From contig JANYLQ010000022.1 in the NCBI GenBank assembly GCA_025363755.1, positions 1 through 54,607 on the forward strand: a DNA stretch of 54,607 nucleotides, given 5' to 3'. This stretch comes from Hyphomicrobiales bacterium (lineage in GTDB: Bacteria > Pseudomonadota > Alphaproteobacteria > Rhizobiales > Aestuariivirgaceae). The position numbers were made by a program, and so were the translations under genes. Under the pieces are notes generated by a model. That model was not told the DNA's origin. It saw only the letters and a program-made list of their open reading frames with translations, and made no database searches. Positions 35,916 through 43,943 of this stretch are shown here, piece after piece. The number at the start of each line of letters is the position of its first letter. Position 1 is the stretch's first letter.

Positions 35916-36380
35916 TCAGGGCCTATTAAACTCAAACACATCCAACCTCTCGTCGCCGACCTTTTCTTCAATCAACTGCCAGCCCTGATTTTGATACATC
36001 TGGCGCTTCTCGGTCGTAGCACATAAAAAAGCCACCTCATGCTCCACCGCAAAAATTTCTGTGAGCGCCTCCTTCACTAAGGCTGTTGCAACACCAGTCC
36101 GCCGAAATTCTGGCTCCACCCAAAGTGCACCAACCCACGGTGAAAGTTCGGGGCGTTCGTCCAGATCAGTGACGAGACCCAAAACGCTGCCAACATATTT
36201 GTCGTCTTCATGAGCCACCAAACAAAACGGAAGCCCACGCGTTTCAGGCAGCTCATCAAAAAAATCCATGACCACCTGAAACAAGTGTCCATGCGGTCGC
36301 CACCAAGCATTCCAGACTCGGTCGGCAGCAACAGATTTGAATTCGGGAAAAAGATTGAGATTGGAAATCTCAAATTTCAC
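35916..36380 (-). CDS. GNAT-family N-acetyltransferase
   Basis: 154-residue acetyltransferase. The acetyl-CoA loop region is VGALWVEPEFRRTGVATALVKEAL, followed by VAFLCATTEKRQMYQNQGWQLIEE. The preferred start is GTG 36380, which overlaps the ubiG stop as GTGA and begins the conserved part VKFEISNLN; ATG 36431 would add 17 residues inside ubiG. It is therefore coupled to ubiG. The stop abuts the end of the DUF1178 gene on the other strand. Substrate unknown. Confidence 0.83.
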   Translation of the reverse strand: MKFEISNLNLFPEFKSVAADRVWNAWWRPHGHLFQVVMDFFDELPETRGLPFCLVAHEDDKYVGSVLGLVTDLDERPELSPWVGALWVEPEFRRTGVATALVKEALTEIFAVEHEVAFLCATTEKRQMYQNQGWQLIEEKVGDERLDVFEFNRP

Positions 36381-37126
36381 TTCTGCGCCACCAGCATGTA
36401 ATTCACATCCATATCCTTGGCACGTTTCCATTCTCTGCCAATCGGATGATAGACCACGCCGGTTTCGGCTTTCACCGACGCGCCGTTACTCGCCAACCAG
36501 CCGCGCAATTCATCGGGCTTGATAAATTTTTCCCATTGATGCGTGCCCTTGGGCAGCCAGCGCAGCACATATTCTGCACCCACAATTGCGAGCGCGAAGG
36601 ATTTTAATGTTCGATTTAGAGTGGCCACAAACATCAACCCATTGGGCTTCATCATCTCAACGCAGTTCTTGGTGAAATTCTGTGGTGTCGCCACATGTTC
36701 GATCACTTCCATATTCAGGATCACATCAAACTTCTCGCCCGCCTCGTTTAAATCCTCGGCCACGCCCACACGGTAATCAATTGCCAGCCCTTGTTCGACA
36801 GCATGAACCGAAGCTGTCTTGATGTTCTTTTCCGATGGATCAACCCCCACCACTGAAGCCCCCAGTCTTGCCATCGGCTCGCACAAAAGCCCGCCGCCGC
36901 AACCAATGTCCAAAAACCTTAGACCCTCAAATGGCCGCTCAACCAGCGGATCAAGGCCCATCCTCGCGCAAACCTGCTCTTTAATGTAAGTCAGCCGCAC
37001 TGGGTTAAAGACATGCAAAACCCCGAATTTACCCTTGGGATTCCACCATTCGGCGGCCATTTTCGAGAATTTTTCCACTTCCGCTGGGTCGAGGCTGGAA
37101 AGGTTTGGGCTTGTATTCATTGTCAT
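36377..37126 (-). CDS. ubiG: UbiG, two-step O-methyltransferase of ubiquinone synthesis
   Basis: Methylates both hydroxyl intermediates (2-polyprenyl-6-hydroxyphenol and 3-demethylubiquinol) with SAM at the membrane surface. The 249-residue protein has EVEKFSKMAAEWWNPKGKF near its start and HVFNPVRLTYI, then SAM motif I FLDIGCGGGLLCEPMARLG, acidic VVGVDPSEKNI and post-motif NMEVIEHV. KGTHQWEKFIKPDEL is typical of UbiG. Start could be ATG 37126 or 37120. It is divergent from lysC. Confidence 0.97.
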   Translation of the reverse strand: MTMNTSPNLSSLDPAEVEKFSKMAAEWWNPKGKFGVLHVFNPVRLTYIKEQVCARMGLDPLVERPFEGLRFLDIGCGGGLLCEPMARLGASVVGVDPSEKNIKTASVHAVEQGLAIDYRVGVAEDLNEAGEKFDVILNMEVIEHVATPQNFTKNCVEMMKPNGLMFVATLNRTLKSFALAIVGAEYVLRWLPKGTHQWEKFIKPDELRGWLASNGASVKAETGVVYHPIGREWKRAKDMDVNYMLVAQK

Positions 37127-37239
37127 TATATTTTGTTACCTGAATTTATGACACTCATTATTGCATATAAAATGCCCCTCCACTAAGAGTACGCCGCGCC
37201 GCACCATTGCGGCAATCATTTTTAAGGGGACGGGGCCAG

Positions 37240-38493
37240 ATGGGCCGTTTGGTTATGAAATTTGGCGGAACGTCGGTGGCCAACGTTGACCGCATCCGCA
37301 ATGTAGCGCGCCATGTTGAGCGTGAAGTGAAAGCTGGCAATCAAGTGGCGGTGGTCGTGTCAGCCATGGCTGGCACCACCAATCAATTGGTTGAATGGTG
37401 TAAACAGGCAGCCCCCATGCATGATGCGCGCGAATATGATGCTGTGGTTGCCACAGGCGAGCAAATCACGGCGGGGCTTTTGGCCATCGTGTTACAAGAA
37501 ATCGGCATTCCCGCACGGTCATGGTCGGGCTGGCAAATCCCTATCGAAACCGATGGTGTGCACAGTGCTGCGCGCATGACCAACATCAATGGCGCAGAAA
37601 TTTTAAAGCGCATGGAGCAGGGCCAAGTGGCGGTGATTGCGGGCTTTCAAGGCATTGGCCCCGATAAGCGCATTACCACATTGGGCCGTGGCGGTTCTGA
37701 CACATCAGCTGTTGCTGTGGCCGCCGCACTCAAAGCTTCATGCGATATTTATACGGATGTCGACGGCGTTTATACCGCTGATCCGCGCATTGTAACGGGA
37801 GCTAGAAAGCTCGATAAAATTTCTTATGAAGAAATGCTCGAACAAGCATCACTTGGCGCAAAAGTTTTACATCTGCGCTCTGTGGAACTCGCCATGGTTT
37901 ATAATGTGCCATTGCAAGTGCGCTCGAGCTTTGAAGCTCCTGATTCGCCCAACCAAAATAAGCCCGATGGCACCGGGCCCGGAACGATTGTATGCCAAGA
38001 GGAAAAATCGATGGAACAGCATGTTGTCAGTGGAATTGCCTATTCGCGCGATGAAGCAAAAATTTCGCTGCGCAAAGTCAAAGATAAGCCCGGCGTTTCA
38101 GCAGGCGTCTTTGGGCCACTTGCCGAAGCCGATATCAGCGTTGATATGATCGTCCAGAACGTGTCGGCAGATGGTGCGGTGGCCGACATCACTTTTACTT
38201 TGCCGCGCAAAGATTTGCGCAAAGCCATTGATGTTCTCGAAAAATTGAAGGACCAAATCGGCTTTCAGGATATAACTCATTCTGCTGATGTGGCTAAAGT
38301 CTCGGTCGTCGGTATTGGCATGCGCAGCCACGCGGGTGTGGCATCCAAAATGTTTAAGTCATTGGCTGATAAGGGTATCAACATTCAAGCCATTACCACC
38401 TCTGAAATCAAGGTTAGCGTATTGATCGATGAAGCCTATACCGAGCTTGCAGTGCGCGCATTGCACACAGCTTACGGATTGGATAAGGCTTAA
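37240..38493 (+). CDS. lysC: aspartate kinase
   Basis: First step of lysine, threonine, methionine and diaminopimelate synthesis. The 417-residue protein has the kinase motif VMKFGGTSVANVDRIRNVA, VVVSAMAGTTNQL, the substrate segment TLGRGGSDTSAVAVAAAL and DVDGVYTADPRIV. Two C-terminal ACT domains (about 265-415; KDKPGVSAGVFGPLAEADISVDMI and VGIGMRSHAGVASKMFKSL) provide feedback control. ATG 37240 is chosen from the usual MxRLVMKFGG opening. ptsP follows, a pairing conserved in Hyphomicrobiales. Confidence 0.98.
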   Translation: MGRLVMKFGGTSVANVDRIRNVARHVEREVKAGNQVAVVVSAMAGTTNQLVEWCKQAAPMHDAREYDAVVATGEQITAGLLAIVLQEIGIPARSWSGWQIPIETDGVHSAARMTNINGAEILKRMEQGQVAVIAGFQGIGPDKRITTLGRGGSDTSAVAVAAALKASCDIYTDVDGVYTADPRIVTGARKLDKISYEEMLEQASLGAKVLHLRSVELAMVYNVPLQVRSSFEAPDSPNQNKPDGTGPGTIVCQEEKSMEQHVVSGIAYSRDEAKISLRKVKDKPGVSAGVFGPLAEADISVDMIVQNVSADGAVADITFTLPRKDLRKAIDVLEKLKDQIGFQDITHSADVAKVSVVGIGMRSHAGVASKMFKSLADKGINIQAITTSEIKVSVLIDEAYTELAVRALHTAYGLDKA

Positions 38494-38562
38494 GCTATGT
38501 TGATTTGCAAACGCCGATTCCTGCTCTGGCAAAAGGCCCAAAAGGCTTAAGGACACCCGCAC

Positions 38563-40827
38563 ATGGCAAGCTCTGCACTTGGCCCGCGTGTCCTTCTCAG
38601 AAGACTCCGCGAGGTTATGGCGGAGCCAGAGGCGGCGCAACAAAGGCTCGATAAAATTGTCACATTGATCGCGGCCAATATGGTGGCCGAGGTGTGCTCG
38701 ATCTATGTGATGCGGCCCGGCAATATTTTAGAACTCTATGCCAGCGAAGGTTTGAAGCGCGAAGCGGTTCACAAATCCAAACTCAAAGTGGGTGAAGGCC
38801 TTGTGGGATTAATTGGTGAGCAGGCCATTGGTCTTAGTCTCTCTGAAGCCCAGGATCATCCGTCCTTCAAATATCTGCCTGAAACAGGTGAAGAGATTTA
38901 CCATTCATTCCTGGGTGTTCCCGTCATGCGCGGTGGCACTGTGATTGGTGTTCTCGTTGTGCAAAACCGCACGCAACGCCATTATACTGACGAGGAAGAA
39001 GAGGCCCTCCAAACCACAGCCATGGTGCTGGCCGAGGTTATGGCTTCGGGCGAACTCAAAGAAATGGCGCGTGAAACCGCCATTGATGTGGCCCAAGTGC
39101 GCAGCCATCATTTGCGCGTTGAAGCTTTGGCCGATGGTATTGCTCTGGGTCATGTGGTGTTACACGAGCCACGCGTTCGTATTCAGAACATGATCGCGGA
39201 AAGCATTCCGGCTGAAATCATAAGACTGGATGAAGGTGTTGAACAACTCCGTGCTCAAGTTGATGAATTACTGGATGGTCACGACACTGATCGCACCACT
39301 GATTATTCAGACGTGCTCGAAACCATTCGGATGTTTGCCCACGACAAAGGCTGGTTAAACCGCCTCAAGGAAGCCGTCGAAACCGGCCTTACTGCCGAAG
39401 CTGCCGTTGAACGCGTGCAGAATGATAACCGGGCGCGCATGCAACGTATGCAGGATGAATATCTGCGCGAACGCATGCATGATCTTGATGATCTGTCGAA
39501 CCGTCTGCTGCGCATCCTAACAGGTGCTGTTGCCACAGCATCACGCACCGATTTGCCGCAAAACTCAATCGTGGTTTCGCGCAATATGGGGCCAGCCGAG
39601 CTTCTCGATTATGACCGCACAAAAATTCGCGGCGTCATTTTGGAGGAGGGCGGTAAAACCAGCCATGTGGCTATTGTGGCCCGCGCGCTCGGTATTCCGG
39701 CAATTGGTCTTGCTGTTGGCATTCTCAATCTGGTTGATACTGGTGATGAGATTATCGTCGACGGCAGCACGGGCGAAATTTTCGTACGACCCACTTCAGA
39801 GCTGCAAAAATCTTACGCTGAGAAAGTGCGCTTTTATGCCAAGAAGCAAGAGCGCTTCACAGCCCTTCGTGATCAACCAGCCCTCACCAAAGATGGCCAG
39901 ACCATCAGCCTCAACATCAATGCGGGCCTCACCGTTGATATGCCGCATCTGCACGAGTCCGGTGCCGATGGTGTTGGGCTTTATCGTACCGAACTCCATT
40001 TCATGATGGCCCAGCGCTTCCCGCGCCTCTCGGCGCAGGTGCGTCATTATCAAAGCATCTTGGATCAAGCGCAGGGCAAACCTGTCACCTTCCGCACATT
40101 GGATATTGGTGCCGATAAAACCTTGCCTTATCTCCGCCAACCGCGCGAAGAAAACCCTGCCTTGGGTTGGCGCTCCATCCGCATGGCCATGGATCGTCCT
40201 GCACTTTTGCGTCTGCAAGCCCGCGCCATGTTGATTGCTGGTTCAGGTCAAGATCTCAAAATCATGTTCCCGATGATTGCTGACGTGCAGGAATATGAAA
40301 TGGCCAGAGATGCTGTGATGTATGAGCACATGTTCCTCGCCAAACATGGCCACACAGTGCCCCGCAGCCTGAAGATTGGCGTGATGATCGAAATTCCGTC
40401 CCTGCTTTGGCAGCTCGATCAACTTTTGCCATTGGTGGACTTTGCGTCGATTGGCTCCAATGATTTGGTGCAGTTTCTGTTTGCCTCAGACCGTGGCAAT
40501 CCAAAACTGGCAGGTCGTTATGATCCGCTCAGTCCCGCAGCCTTAGGCGCCATGCGCCAAATCGTGGCCAAGGCCAAGCAGCACAACAAAACCGTCACGC
40601 TGTGCGGTGAACTTGGCGGCCGCCCCCTCGAAGCCATGGGCCTCGTGGGTGTGGGCCTCACGTCGATGAGCATGGTGCCCTCCGGCGTCGGCCCCGTCAA
40701 AGCCATGATCCGCACGCTTGATCAGGCCAAGCTGTGGAAATTTATGGAGCCGCTTTTGTCCAGCCCCGTGCATTCGCTGCGCGGCGATCTGATGGAATTT
40801 GCCCAGAGGAATGGCGTGGAGATTTAG
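38563..40827 (+). CDS. ptsP: PEP-protein phosphotransferase of the nitrogen PTS (EI-Ntr)
   Basis: Transfers phosphate from PEP to NPr in the regulatory nitrogen phosphotransferase system. The 754-residue protein has an N-terminal GAF domain (about 20-160; NMVAEVCSIYVM, YHSFLGVPVMRGG), an EI N-terminal helical domain, the swivelling domain with the phosphorylated His in EEGGKTSHVAIVARALGIPA (about residue 370), and the PEP-binding barrel with GVGLYRTELHFM, EIPSLLWQLDQLLP, SIGSNDLVQ and CGELGGRP. In rhizobia prfA usually follows; here an insert of about 4.3 kb intervenes. Confidence 0.97.
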   Translation: MASSALGPRVLLRRLREVMAEPEAAQQRLDKIVTLIAANMVAEVCSIYVMRPGNILELYASEGLKREAVHKSKLKVGEGLVGLIGEQAIGLSLSEAQDHPSFKYLPETGEEIYHSFLGVPVMRGGTVIGVLVVQNRTQRHYTDEEEEALQTTAMVLAEVMASGELKEMARETAIDVAQVRSHHLRVEALADGIALGHVVLHEPRVRIQNMIAESIPAEIIRLDEGVEQLRAQVDELLDGHDTDRTTDYSDVLETIRMFAHDKGWLNRLKEAVETGLTAEAAVERVQNDNRARMQRMQDEYLRERMHDLDDLSNRLLRILTGAVATASRTDLPQNSIVVSRNMGPAELLDYDRTKIRGVILEEGGKTSHVAIVARALGIPAIGLAVGILNLVDTGDEIIVDGSTGEIFVRPTSELQKSYAEKVRFYAKKQERFTALRDQPALTKDGQTISLNINAGLTVDMPHLHESGADGVGLYRTELHFMMAQRFPRLSAQVRHYQSILDQAQGKPVTFRTLDIGADKTLPYLRQPREENPALGWRSIRMAMDRPALLRLQARAMLIAGSGQDLKIMFPMIADVQEYEMARDAVMYEHMFLAKHGHTVPRSLKIGVMIEIPSLLWQLDQLLPLVDFASIGSNDLVQFLFASDRGNPKLAGRYDPLSPAALGAMRQIVAKAKQHNKTVTLCGELGGRPLEAMGLVGVGLTSMSMVPSGVGPVKAMIRTLDQAKLWKFMEPLLSSPVHSLRGDLMEFAQRNGVEI

Positions 40828-40868
40828 AGCATCGTTTGGTCAAATGAGATCGCGCAACATAACCAGCC

Positions 40869-40950
40869 GTCACCCCGGCGAAGGACGGGGCCGGGCTAAT
40901 TACCCGCGACAAACTTAAAAAGCCCAACCCCGGCCTTCGACGGGGTGACG
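40869..40950. repeat. 82-base inverted repeat (palindromic intergenic element)
   Basis: The arms CGTCACCCCG (40869-40878) and CGGGGTGACG (40941-40950) are perfectly complementary, extended inward by GAAGG/CCTTC, CGGGG/CCCCG and GGGCT/AGCCC with short mismatches. The loop contains ACCCGCGACAAACTTAAAA (40902-40920), nearly the same as the loop of hairpin 3 in the 7.2-kb cluster (16 of 19 bases). The arms look like the CGTCACCCCGGC repeats of many alphaproteobacterial genomes. It may also end ptsP transcription. Confidence 0.8.
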
Positions 40951-41149
40951 TTTTAAGGCGTCTAATTCCTTATGACTGCCCGATGCCCTAGGTGGAGGGA
41001 GAGTTTTGAATTTACGCTTTTTGCCCAAGAGCAGAAGATGCGAGAAATGTAACTCCTGTCTTAGTTTGACCCAGAGCGGACTTAAACCAAGTTATTTGTG
41101 CTTGATCAATTTGGGGCCAGTTGCTCAGTAAAGACCCACATCTGCGTAT

Positions 41150-41171
41150 CAGATGCCGCTAGCGGCATCTG
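41150..41171. repeat. perfect 22-bp palindrome
   Basis: CAGATGCCGCT joined directly to AGCGGCATCTG is its own reverse complement over 22 bases with no loop. An upstream CATCTG (41139 region) can pair with the left half instead, giving two mutually exclusive folds. There is no U tract. It may be a protein-binding dyad or a recombination site at the edge of the accessory insert. Confidence 0.6.
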
Positions 41172-41292
41172 AATGGTGAAGCACAATAAGTCACGTATAG
41201 TTAATTGGGGTGTCACCGAAATTCCAATTACTCTTACTATCTAGATCCTTCGGCTGATTTTTTCCAAAACCAGTCGTGCAAAAATTATTGTT

Positions 41293-42114
41293 TTATTTAA
41301 GTTTAATTTGCTCTCCGTCCTGCAAGTTTTTTAATTTTGATTTTTCCGTTTCTGATTTATGTCTTACAGCATTTACCAATTTCAAGCTTGCAGGGTCGAT
41401 GGCAAAAATCTTCATCCCATAAATTAGACCGCCTTTTGAATTGACGAAGAGCCTTAATATCGGCTTTGTAATTCCAACCTCACCAGGGTAGGGTATTCCA
41501 TCCAATAATTTAGCACGATCATTTTGTTCTATTTTATTCAATTCATCTGACCATATCCATATTACCCGAGGCGCGAAGGGCACCGGAGAAATTGCCTTTC
41601 CATCAGACCACTGATTTATGCCTTTCAGGGAATCTTTTTTCTGACCAAGGTCTGTACGATTGTCGATTTGGACATTCGGTTGACCGTATGATTTCAGAAT
41701 CTGACTTCTAAACGTTTCAATCTGAATCGGATTCTCAAAATACTGTTCGAGTGAAATAATTGCCGCTTTATGCGACACTTCAGTTTGATCTAATTTGTAA
41801 AGGAAAGAGCTGAAACGAATACAAGGAGTGGCTTGGCCAAAGGCGATTGCCCAGCCACATTTTTCGCTACCATATGTGATCACTAGGCTTAATTTATCAT
41901 CAGGAATTACTTCTTGTTTGGGAGGTTTAAACTCAGAAAATATCGCGGCTTCAATATCAGTTTCCGACATACCTAGACTTACACCAACAATTGAAAATCT
42001 TTTTACGTCAACTATCCGACTGACTTTATCTTCTGGAGTTTGACTAAAAGATGAAGAAGACTCTGAATTGATGAGGCAGAGGCAAAAGACAAAAAACGAC
42101 TTCAAAAAACTCAT
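41293..42114 (-). CDS. hypothetical exported protein
   Basis: A 273-residue protein I do not recognise. It begins with a signal-like leader (MSFLKSFFVFCLCLINSE) and Ser-rich segment, then FSIVGVSLGMSETDIEAAIFSEF, a short motif common in bacterial exported proteins where a domain begins with a GVxLGMs-type segment. Two Cys (near 90 and 102) may form a disulfide. ATG 42114 has GGAGG 11 bases upstream; a TTG at 42132 is the alternative. Codon use and A/T content differ from the neighbouring core genes, in line with recent acquisition. Function unknown. Confidence 0.7.
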   Translation of the reverse strand: MSFLKSFFVFCLCLINSESSSSFSQTPEDKVSRIVDVKRFSIVGVSLGMSETDIEAAIFSEFKPPKQEVIPDDKLSLVITYGSEKCGWAIAFGQATPCIRFSSFLYKLDQTEVSHKAAIISLEQYFENPIQIETFRSQILKSYGQPNVQIDNRTDLGQKKDSLKGINQWSDGKAISPVPFAPRVIWIWSDELNKIEQNDRAKLLDGIPYPGEVGITKPILRLFVNSKGGLIYGMKIFAIDPASLKLVNAVRHKSETEKSKLKNLQDGEQIKLK

Positions 42115-42403
42115 TTCAGGATAGTCCTCCAATTTTCATGAAAATTAAAAGATGACTTACGAAACAACCTCTGATCCTGTTCGGTTGCAACTATGAAACC
42201 AAACTTGCATACAACTACGGCACCATAAACAGCCGATTTGTTTTCGGCTTATCTCGAGATTGTTATATAGCAGTTCTTGTAACTGTTGCAAAAAGCTCCC
42301 AGTGATCCATTTCGGAAGCAACTGTAGCGCTGCGGCCTCGACTATTGATGCAAGTTGTTGGACTGTTGTGGTTATATTTCTTGATAAAGGCGTTTGGTAA
42401 CAC

Positions 42404-43300
42404 ATGGCTCTGCCTCCATTGTACAAGTATCTGGATGTCCAAGGAGCAAAGCTGACGCTCGAGAATGGAACGTTCAAGCACTCGAAGCCGTCAGATTTCG
42501 AAGACATCGAGGATATGTCGATCCAAAGCATTTTTCCCGAAGACACTGAGGCAGCATTAGCTAGGCTTTCGACTGGGTTTACCGATGTGATACTTCAGCA
42601 TCTCAACGATGTGCCTACTTGTGATTCACGGTTTAAGCAGAAAATAGAATTCATTCAGTACATATACCGTATCAAAAAAAATGCTGCACTTCAGGTCAAA
42701 TCCGTCAAAGAAAAAAAGGCATCAAAGAGAATCTTTGACGTGAACCACATGCGCACAATCGCCGAACTGTTTATCTCGGAAATAAATGAATTCATGCAAT
42801 GTTACCGGGTGTTCTGCGTTACCACCGACAAAGACTCGGAAAGAATGTGGGCCCGTTATGCCGAGAACCACAAAGGCATCGTGTTACGGATTGAGTCTAA
42901 CATGGGTAAAGACTCGAAGTTTCAATTATTCCGCCCCGTAAAGTATCGCAATGTACGACCGCCACTTTACGACGATACGCTTCAGTTCATAGTGGATAGC
43001 CTATTTGGAGATCAAAATGCCTGTCGCATAGCGATGTTAGAAAAGATCGTATATGCCAAGACCTTGGAATATGAGTACGAAAGTGAATACCGCTTGGCCA
43101 TCCCGCTCGGAGAGGGCGAAAAACCATGGAACACTCTTAAGTACCATCCCGAAGAAATAACGGAACTATATCTCGGCCTCGTCATGGAGAGGTCGGATGT
43201 AGACCATATTGTTCGCTTGGCTAAGACAATCAACCCAAAGATCGCGATCTTTGGAACACGGCGAGGCGCAGATGGAAAACTATGGTACGAACTTGCCTGA
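42404..43300 (+). CDS. DUF2971 family protein
   Basis: 298-residue cytoplasmic protein of the DUF2971 family. The opening LYKYLDVQGAKLTLENGTFKHSKPSDFED is the family start (tyrosine-lysine-Tyr, then an item where the target falls in the S-P-x-x-F-x-D segment), and the central CFCVTTDKDSERMWARYAENHKGIVLRI-like region (here VFCVTTDKDSERMWARYA then NHKGIVLRIE) is its core. Near the end VYAKTLEYEYESEYRLAIP matches. The function is unknown; such genes are patchily distributed and sometimes occur near defence genes. It is divergent from the exported-protein gene and 54 bases from an IS3 remnant. Confidence 0.88.
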   Translation: MALPPLYKYLDVQGAKLTLENGTFKHSKPSDFEDIEDMSIQSIFPEDTEAALARLSTGFTDVILQHLNDVPTCDSRFKQKIEFIQYIYRIKKNAALQVKSVKEKKASKRIFDVNHMRTIAELFISEINEFMQCYRVFCVTTDKDSERMWARYAENHKGIVLRIESNMGKDSKFQLFRPVKYRNVRPPLYDDTLQFIVDSLFGDQNACRIAMLEKIVYAKTLEYEYESEYRLAIPLGEGEKPWNTLKYHPEEITELYLGLVMERSDVDHIVRLAKTINPKIAIFGTRRGADGKLWYELA

Positions 43301-43943
43301 TGTTAGGGGATTTCGAAATAGATAGTTGTCAACTAACTTTCTTGTTATGCATTTTGAACCGCGTCGGGATTACCAGAGGCCCGTTGATTTAAGTCATGCT
43401 GCCATGGCGAGATTGTCCATGGCTGCGTATTAGTTTTTCTCGGCTTTGGCTGGTGGAATGTTTCCGATCTAGGAGCCGACGTCGATTGAATCAATCAATC
43501 CATTCGAGTGTTGCGAGCTAGACAACTTCGAACGAACGCCAAGGCCAGGGTCTTTAGATTACTTCGGCTGTTGGCCAAAAGCCATCCAACTTGGTTCCAA
43601 ATTTCTTGTCTGCAAATGAGTGGGACAGGAGACATTTGATGCCTCTGACACCTGTATCACTCAAACCTCAAACTCACCCCACAGCTCAAATTTAAACCTA
43701 ACTCCCAGCTGCGTCCAGCCGGGCGCGGGTTCGCCTCTGTTGTGAGGCGTCGGTCCCATTCGCCTCGGGGAAATAATATTTACAATGTCAAACAGCCGTA
43801 ATTCTATTTAAGGTATATAAGCCTAATTTAAGAACAAGTCAAGAACTATTTTTCGTTAGGGAGGCGTTCACCATTTTTGTTCATGCTTGCATCATCATAA
43901 ACCCGCGCGCGGGTGTTAACAGTTGCGTAGAGAGTAAAAGCCC
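43301..43943. other. 643-base intergenic stretch with IS3 remnant and a G/C-rich dyad region
   Basis: The first part holds the decayed IS3 end (43355-43485). Positions about 43705-43780 are G/C-rich with CGCCTC/GAGGCG (a six-bp stem) and further complementary GGCGAA/TTCGCC segments; this could be a structured RNA, but I could not match a family. The palindrome ACCCGCGCGCGGGT at 43901-43914 precedes the RodZ-like gene by 29 bases and may be an operator or leader hairpin. No protein gene is supported. Confidence 0.45.
43355..43485 (-). pseudogene. remnant of an IS3-family insertion sequence (terminal repeat and transposase OrfB C-terminus)
   Basis: The left edge TGAACCGCGTCGGGATTACC (43355-43374) looks like an IS3-family terminal inverted repeat. 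Reading the minus strand from 43468 to 43394 gives IGNIPPAKAEKN, an in-frame TAA, then YAAMDNLAMAA and a stop. This is the typical C-terminus of an IS3 OrfB transposase (EPIGNIPPAEAE-NYYAA) with a stop replacing a Tyr codon. Just upstream, the RRLLEP part is broken by small deletions. Only about 130 bases remain and no second end was found, so it is inactive. Confidence 0.82.

Larger units (their letters stand above)
40828..41292. other. 465-base intergenic stretch: long inverted repeat, then a perfect palindrome, no gene
   Basis: It holds the 82-base inverted repeat at 40869-40950 and the 22-bp palindrome at 41150-41171, described separately. Between them the sequence is noncoding in all frames as far as I can see. 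From about 40980 rightwards base composition becomes more A/T-rich, marking the left edge of an accessory insert. Confidence 0.5.
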
